Below, piece by piece: positions 42,201 through 44,923 of a stretch of DNA of 44,923 nucleotides (its first letter is position 1; each line of letters begins with the position of its first letter). Made by a program: the position numbers and the translations under genes. Under the pieces are notes generated by a model that saw only the letters and a list, made by a program, of their open reading frames with translations, was not told where the DNA came from and searched no databases. Source of the DNA: Lactobacillus sp. Its GTDB lineage: Bacteria; Bacillota; Bacilli; Lactobacillales; Lactobacillaceae. Location of the stretch: the NCBI RefSeq assembly GCF_014803895.1, contig NZ_JAAVAU010000022.1, positions 1 through 44,923 on the forward strand. Direction: 5' to 3'.

Positions 42201-44923
42201 GAAGCAGTTAAGGATTCAGACGGCAATGCTATTGTAGGTACTGTGACTGATTCACCTGTAGCAGTTGATGCAGATAATAACGTTATTTTTGATTCAGATG
42301 GTAATGTAACAGCTAATACCATTGATTACACAAATTATGCAACTGATTTGGCTAATGCACAAAAGTCATACCCAGTAGTAATTTCTGATGGATGGCAAGA
42401 AGCAGTTAACAACGGTACAGATAAGTTTGATGTAGGTGATAACTTTACTAAGGAAACTATCGCTAACGGCACTGCTACTTTACCTACTACTGGTCCTACA
42501 TTTACAGTTGTGTTAGGAGAACCTGTCAAGGATAAAGGTAGCGTAACTGTTACTTTCCATGATGTAACTGATAACAAAGATATTCCACAAGATGAAGCAG
42601 GATACACTTCAGGTGAACAAGATGTTGATACTCCTGTTAGTTATGATCCACAAACAGATTTAACTAAGCTTGAAGATGAAGGCTATGTATTAGCAGATTC
42701 AAGTGTACCAACTATCCCAACAACCATTGAAAAGGGCGATCAAAACATTGTTATCAATGTTAAACATGGTACTCAACCTGTAACTCCAGAAAATCCAGGT
42801 AAACCAGGTGATCCAATTAATCCTAATGATCCAGATGGTCCTAAGTACCCAGATGGTACTGATGATAAGAGTTTAACTAAAGATGTAACTCGTACCATTG
42901 TTTACAAGGGTGCAGGCGATAAGACTCCAGCTTCAGTTGATCAAACTGTTAAGTTTACTCAAAGTGGTGTGTTAGATAAGGTAACCGGTGAATGGACTAC
43001 TCCACTTACTTGGTCCGAAGACCAAACCTTTACTGCTCAAACTTCACCTAAGGTAGATGGCTACCATGTAGTGAGTGTTGACAAGGATACTACTGATAAT
43101 GTAAACGTTGATGCAGCAACTGTTAGCCATGATGCAAATGATTACACAGTTACTGTAACTTATGAACCTGATGCACCAACAACTCCTGATAAAACACCAG
43201 CTACGGGTAAAGTAACTTATATTGATGATACAACTAACAAGACCCTTAAAGCTGATGATTTGAATGGTAATGTTGGTGATAAGATTGATTACACTACTCA
43301 AGATAAGATTCAAAATTATGAAAATGAAGGTTATGTATTAGTTTCAAATGACTTCAATGATGGAAATGAAACTTTCCAAGAAAATGGTAATAACTTTGAA
43401 GTTCACTTGAAGCATGGTACTGCTCCAGTTGGACCAAATGATCCACATGATCCTGATACTCCAGTTAACCCTGATGATCCACGTGATCCAGATGATCAAC
43501 CTAAGTGGCCTTCTAAAGATACATATACTGAACAATACACTTCAACTCTTCATTATCAATATGCAGACGGTACAACTGCTGCTCCTGATAATACACAAAC
43601 TTCAACTTGGACTCGTACTTTAACTATTGATAAGGTAACTGGTGAAGTACAAAACCCTGATGAAGCTTGGACATCAGATATTGATACCTATAAAGATGCA
43701 CAAGTTCCAGTAATTAATGGTTATGTTGCTAGAAAACAAACTAAGAACGGCAAAGCTGTTTCTTCAATTGTTGCTGGTGACAAGGCTGTTCAAGAAAATC
43801 TTGAAGATACTGTAATTTATGACAAGATCGGAAATATTGTTCCACAAGATCCAAGTGGTAATCCAGTTCCAGATCCAAGTGATCCATCAAAGGATGTACC
43901 AGATAAGCCTTATACTAATGATCCAGATGATCCAACTAAGGTAACACCAAATGAACCAGTGCCTGAAATTCCAGGATACACACCAAATACTCCAAGTGTT
44001 ACTCCAGATGATCCAACTAAGGATACACCAGTAACTTATACTAAGGCTGATGACACTAAAGTAACAGGTACACAAACTGTTCATTATGTTGATGACCAAG
44101 GTAATGTTTTACGTCCAGATGAAGTAAATGATAGTTTTGTATTTACTCAAGACGCTGATACTAAACAATGGAATGAAACTAGTCACAAGTACAACGATGC
44201 AACTGCACCAGTAATTACTGGTTACGTAACTAAAGAAAAGACTGTTACTGGTCAAACTGCTACTCCTGACGATCCAAACAAAGAAATTACTATTGTTTAT
44301 AGTAAGATCGGTAAGATTGTACCAGTTGATAAAGATACAGATAAACCTATTCCAAATTCCCCAACCCCAAGTTATTCTAATGATCCAGAAGATCCAACTA
44401 AGGTTGTGCCAAATGAGCCAGTACCAAATGTACCAGACTATAGACCAGTTGATCCAACACCAATTACTCCTGAAGACCCAACTAAGGATACAGAAGTTCC
44501 TTATGTTAAGGACTCAACTCCAGAAGCTCAAGATCAAACTGCACAAGTTATTTACCAAGATGTAAATGACCCAGCAAACCCAATTCAATTAGCAACTTCT
44601 GGTAACTTAACTGGTAAACCAGGTGACAAGATCAACTACAGTACAGCTGATCAAATCAAGGCTTTAGAAGATCAAGGTTATGTTCTCGTTAACGATGGTT
44701 TCCCAGAAGGAACTGCATACGATAACGATAGCTCAACTAATCAAACTTTCTATGTAACTTTCAATCATGGTACTCAACCTGTAACACCAGAAAATCCAGG
44801 CAAACCAGGTGAACCAATCAACCCTAACGATCCAGATGGTCCTAAGTACCCAGATGGTACTGATGCAGATAGCTTAACTAAGACAGGTAAGCAAACTATC
44901 CATTACGTTGGAGCAGGTGACAA
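39210..44923 (+). CDS. Large YSIRK-type mucus-binding surface adhesin (3' end outside window)
   Basis: At least 1,904 codons, open to the right edge. ATG 39210 with GAGGAG 10 nt upstream. Signal peptide of YSIRK type (FSIRKFTVGTASVLIGSFIM, residues 21-40), predicted cleavage after Ala50. Residues about 52-290 are Ser/Ala/Thr-rich. About 295-830 is an N-terminal beta-rich region resembling a beta-helix (TFTNSSAINNNGNLTLNNLT). Then a G5-like domain (about 900-980, GEVRVVQKGVDGLKRTTTTT). From about 1,108 on, alternating MucBP-like units (for example VTYIDDTTNKTL, EGYVLVSNDF) and Mub B2-like units (TRTIVYKGAGD, TWTRTLTIDKVTGEV) are separated by Pro-rich linkers. An LPxTG anchor is expected downstream. 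Binding to mucin is inferred from the family. Confidence 0.88.
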   Translation, partial: MLSKNNYQEKIKKMEPKQDRFSIRKFTVGTASVLIGSFIMGVTSAHVVHADTVEGNNDSEKSDATDAIQDTKTINITEASSAADQTSAASSSEAESSVASSSAVESDSTNTSSFAATSANSENSSAKEFSAVDNSKSFTTVGSAQATTTKSSASDVASTKEAASSAQNKAQSQSAQTSENSTATSENNAAKSSSATANLDTATVKNSVATETTQSAAATSSFNSADSSAASASTATTNTLDLNTDTLSTDAAQLDTNTSKDAQALKTASLLRTSLVQLAANANDVTTDSQTKSSDTVKPITSFAELQSAASSGEKSVTISGNITAVTDLNINSDFTINGTDNASLTFTNSSAINNNGNLTLNNLTINGSIKGTGTVTVEGTVNSNVTDASADTLSNDEMDTQIGQHSGDGVKSSNWKAANISASKVDVEQGATLNINRDITGDGIALTGGAATFTDDGSTFGKTTPSNDKGTLTVGINSTLTINLKDATTASRSNESKSSLDNASAGIRAVNNGHVTTGDSAQITINAGHGRAIVFNEPFGGTTSVQQSSNLETGWYRNRSTTRDKSYAQDTNNSVVFGDSNVVNITGRDGILIGNRSLFQTGDHSKVHIDSKGNGAGLLGDAFSVVEVSPQSELILTSDGKDRSGQWSGGNFIGLGENGQFRVEHDATFKYTLVNRKGTPDPNAYDDNMNIISTNSKSKPLVYVGNNAVFDGQSDYTDYYGEIFAFPLGGSTNGVFQIDGAKYVNWQKTATVYAHSNHGNLYYSMGKSLIDATSQDGQSYYVFKWNNKDFNGKTDTFDDSTVDSTKQSLQNFINSSSEYWQNVTHLATSYSKNGNSSEFPGHYVDSVSMNGDATAGMKNGTALNNFKGGDDGFDPESSQRLVLVATIIPTQEDQTEQVKDPYQVIVKENDELKPGEVRVVQKGVDGLKRTTTTTYYNVDPSSGNKTLDTTKGDNGVETTTTVLNEKQDEIIEVGPQTATINYVHQTGTDAQGNPTYEAVKDSDGNAIVGTVTDSPVAVDADNNVIFDSDGNVTANTIDYTNYATDLANAQKSYPVVISDGWQEAVNNGTDKFDVGDNFTKETIANGTATLPTTGPTFTVVLGEPVKDKGSVTVTFHDVTDNKDIPQDEAGYTSGEQDVDTPVSYDPQTDLTKLEDEGYVLADSSVPTIPTTIEKGDQNIVINVKHGTQPVTPENPGKPGDPINPNDPDGPKYPDGTDDKSLTKDVTRTIVYKGAGDKTPASVDQTVKFTQSGVLDKVTGEWTTPLTWSEDQTFTAQTSPKVDGYHVVSVDKDTTDNVNVDAATVSHDANDYTVTVTYEPDAPTTPDKTPATGKVTYIDDTTNKTLKADDLNGNVGDKIDYTTQDKIQNYENEGYVLVSNDFNDGNETFQENGNNFEVHLKHGTAPVGPNDPHDPDTPVNPDDPRDPDDQPKWPSKDTYTEQYTSTLHYQYADGTTAAPDNTQTSTWTRTLTIDKVTGEVQNPDEAWTSDIDTYKDAQVPVINGYVARKQTKNGKAVSSIVAGDKAVQENLEDTVIYDKIGNIVPQDPSGNPVPDPSDPSKDVPDKPYTNDPDDPTKVTPNEPVPEIPGYTPNTPSVTPDDPTKDTPVTYTKADDTKVTGTQTVHYVDDQGNVLRPDEVNDSFVFTQDADTKQWNETSHKYNDATAPVITGYVTKEKTVTGQTATPDDPNKEITIVYSKIGKIVPVDKDTDKPIPNSPTPSYSNDPEDPTKVVPNEPVPNVPDYRPVDPTPITPEDPTKDTEVPYVKDSTPEAQDQTAQVIYQDVNDPANPIQLATSGNLTGKPGDKINYSTADQIKALEDQGYVLVNDGFPEGTAYDNDSSTNQTFYVTFNHGTQPVTPENPGKPGEPINPNDPDGPKYPDGTDADSLTKTGKQTIHYVGAGD
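42765..42880 (+). repeat. Direct DNA repeat in the adhesin, copy 1
   Basis: About 116 bp covering the end of a MucBP-like unit and its Pro-rich linker (HGTQPVTPENPGKPGDPINP ...). The copy at 44766-44881 is offset by 2,001 bp (667 codons); about ten differences, mainly third-position, and a block of 40 identical bases. Confidence 0.85.
44766..44881 (+). repeat. Direct DNA repeat in the adhesin, copy 2
   Basis: Second copy of the 42765 repeat, followed by another B2-like unit (TIHYVGAGD) at the window's edge, so the repeat unit probably continues outside. Confidence 0.85.

Noticed and set aside
1..44923. CRISPR arrays, rRNA, tRNA, insertion sequences, prophage genes
   Set aside because: No regularly spaced repeats, no rRNA or tRNA-like sequence, no transposase or phage structural genes were seen; the only integrase-like gene fits the hsdS inversion.

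Overview
The window looks like chromosome of a low-GC Lactobacillus, most likely of the gasseri/johnsonii branch of the acidophilus group. The reasons are strongly AT-rich coding sequence, GGAGG-type ribosome binding sites, T-box control of methionine and threonyl-tRNA synthetase genes, a YSIRK-type mucus-binding adhesin, and Firmicutes gene orders (yhaM-prsA-ytxH-hit-ecsAB; ytpP-ytpR-murC; polA-mutM-coaE-nrdR-dnaB-dnaI-thrS). Species is inferred from protein recognition only; no database was searched. No rRNA, tRNA, insertion sequence, prophage or CRISPR array was seen.

Layout. 1-8.5 kb: housekeeping block (3' end of yhaM, prsA, two YtxH-like proteins, hit, ecsAB, trmB, ytpP, ytpR, murC). 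8.7-12.6 kb: small-molecule accessory genes (SDR oxidoreductase with a divergent MerR regulator, TetR regulator, metallo-beta-lactamase-fold hydrolase, alpha/beta hydrolase). 12.9-14.85 kb: Met-T-box-controlled methionine synthase-like gene followed by luxS. 14.9-17.1 kb: an unusual pair, an orphan EIIC-like permease overlapping a secreted or membrane-anchored alpha/beta hydrolase. 17.1-18.9 kb: PPOX-fold protein, an unlisted 45-aa membrane peptide gene, a Nudix hydrolase and a small membrane protein. 18.9-27.4 kb: a complete type I restriction-modification locus with two inverted hsdS genes flanking a tyrosine recombinase, i.e. a predicted invertible, phase-variable specificity switch. 27.4-29.3 kb: a decayed PPOX gene and an amino-acid permease. 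29.4-38.5 kb: replication/repair operon and thrS with its Thr T-box. 38.6-44.9 kb: a long structured leader and the first 1,904 codons of a repeat-rich surface adhesin that runs off the window.

How they work together. HsdM, HsdS and HsdR form the restriction enzyme. The expressed hsdS (plus strand) and a start-less hsdS cassette (minus strand) share a 12-bp repeat at the beginning of the first target-recognition domain and a 17-bp repeat at the central conserved region. Inversion between either pair by the recombinase would swap one or both recognition domains into the expressed gene, giving up to four methylation specificities and possibly genome-wide expression switching. The recombinase's own Shine-Dalgarno is buried in a roughly 21-bp hairpin.

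Most noteworthy: (1) the hsdS inversion system and its hairpin-controlled recombinase; (2) the EIIC-like permease in which both residues normally essential for PTS sugar phosphorylation appear replaced, with no EIIA/EIIB nearby but translationally coupled to an extracytoplasmic hydrolase; (3) the 45-aa peptide gene with its own terminator; (4) the C7 tract in the adhesin promoter spacer and its structured leader; (5) the relic of a type I toxin-like RNA upstream of hsdM.
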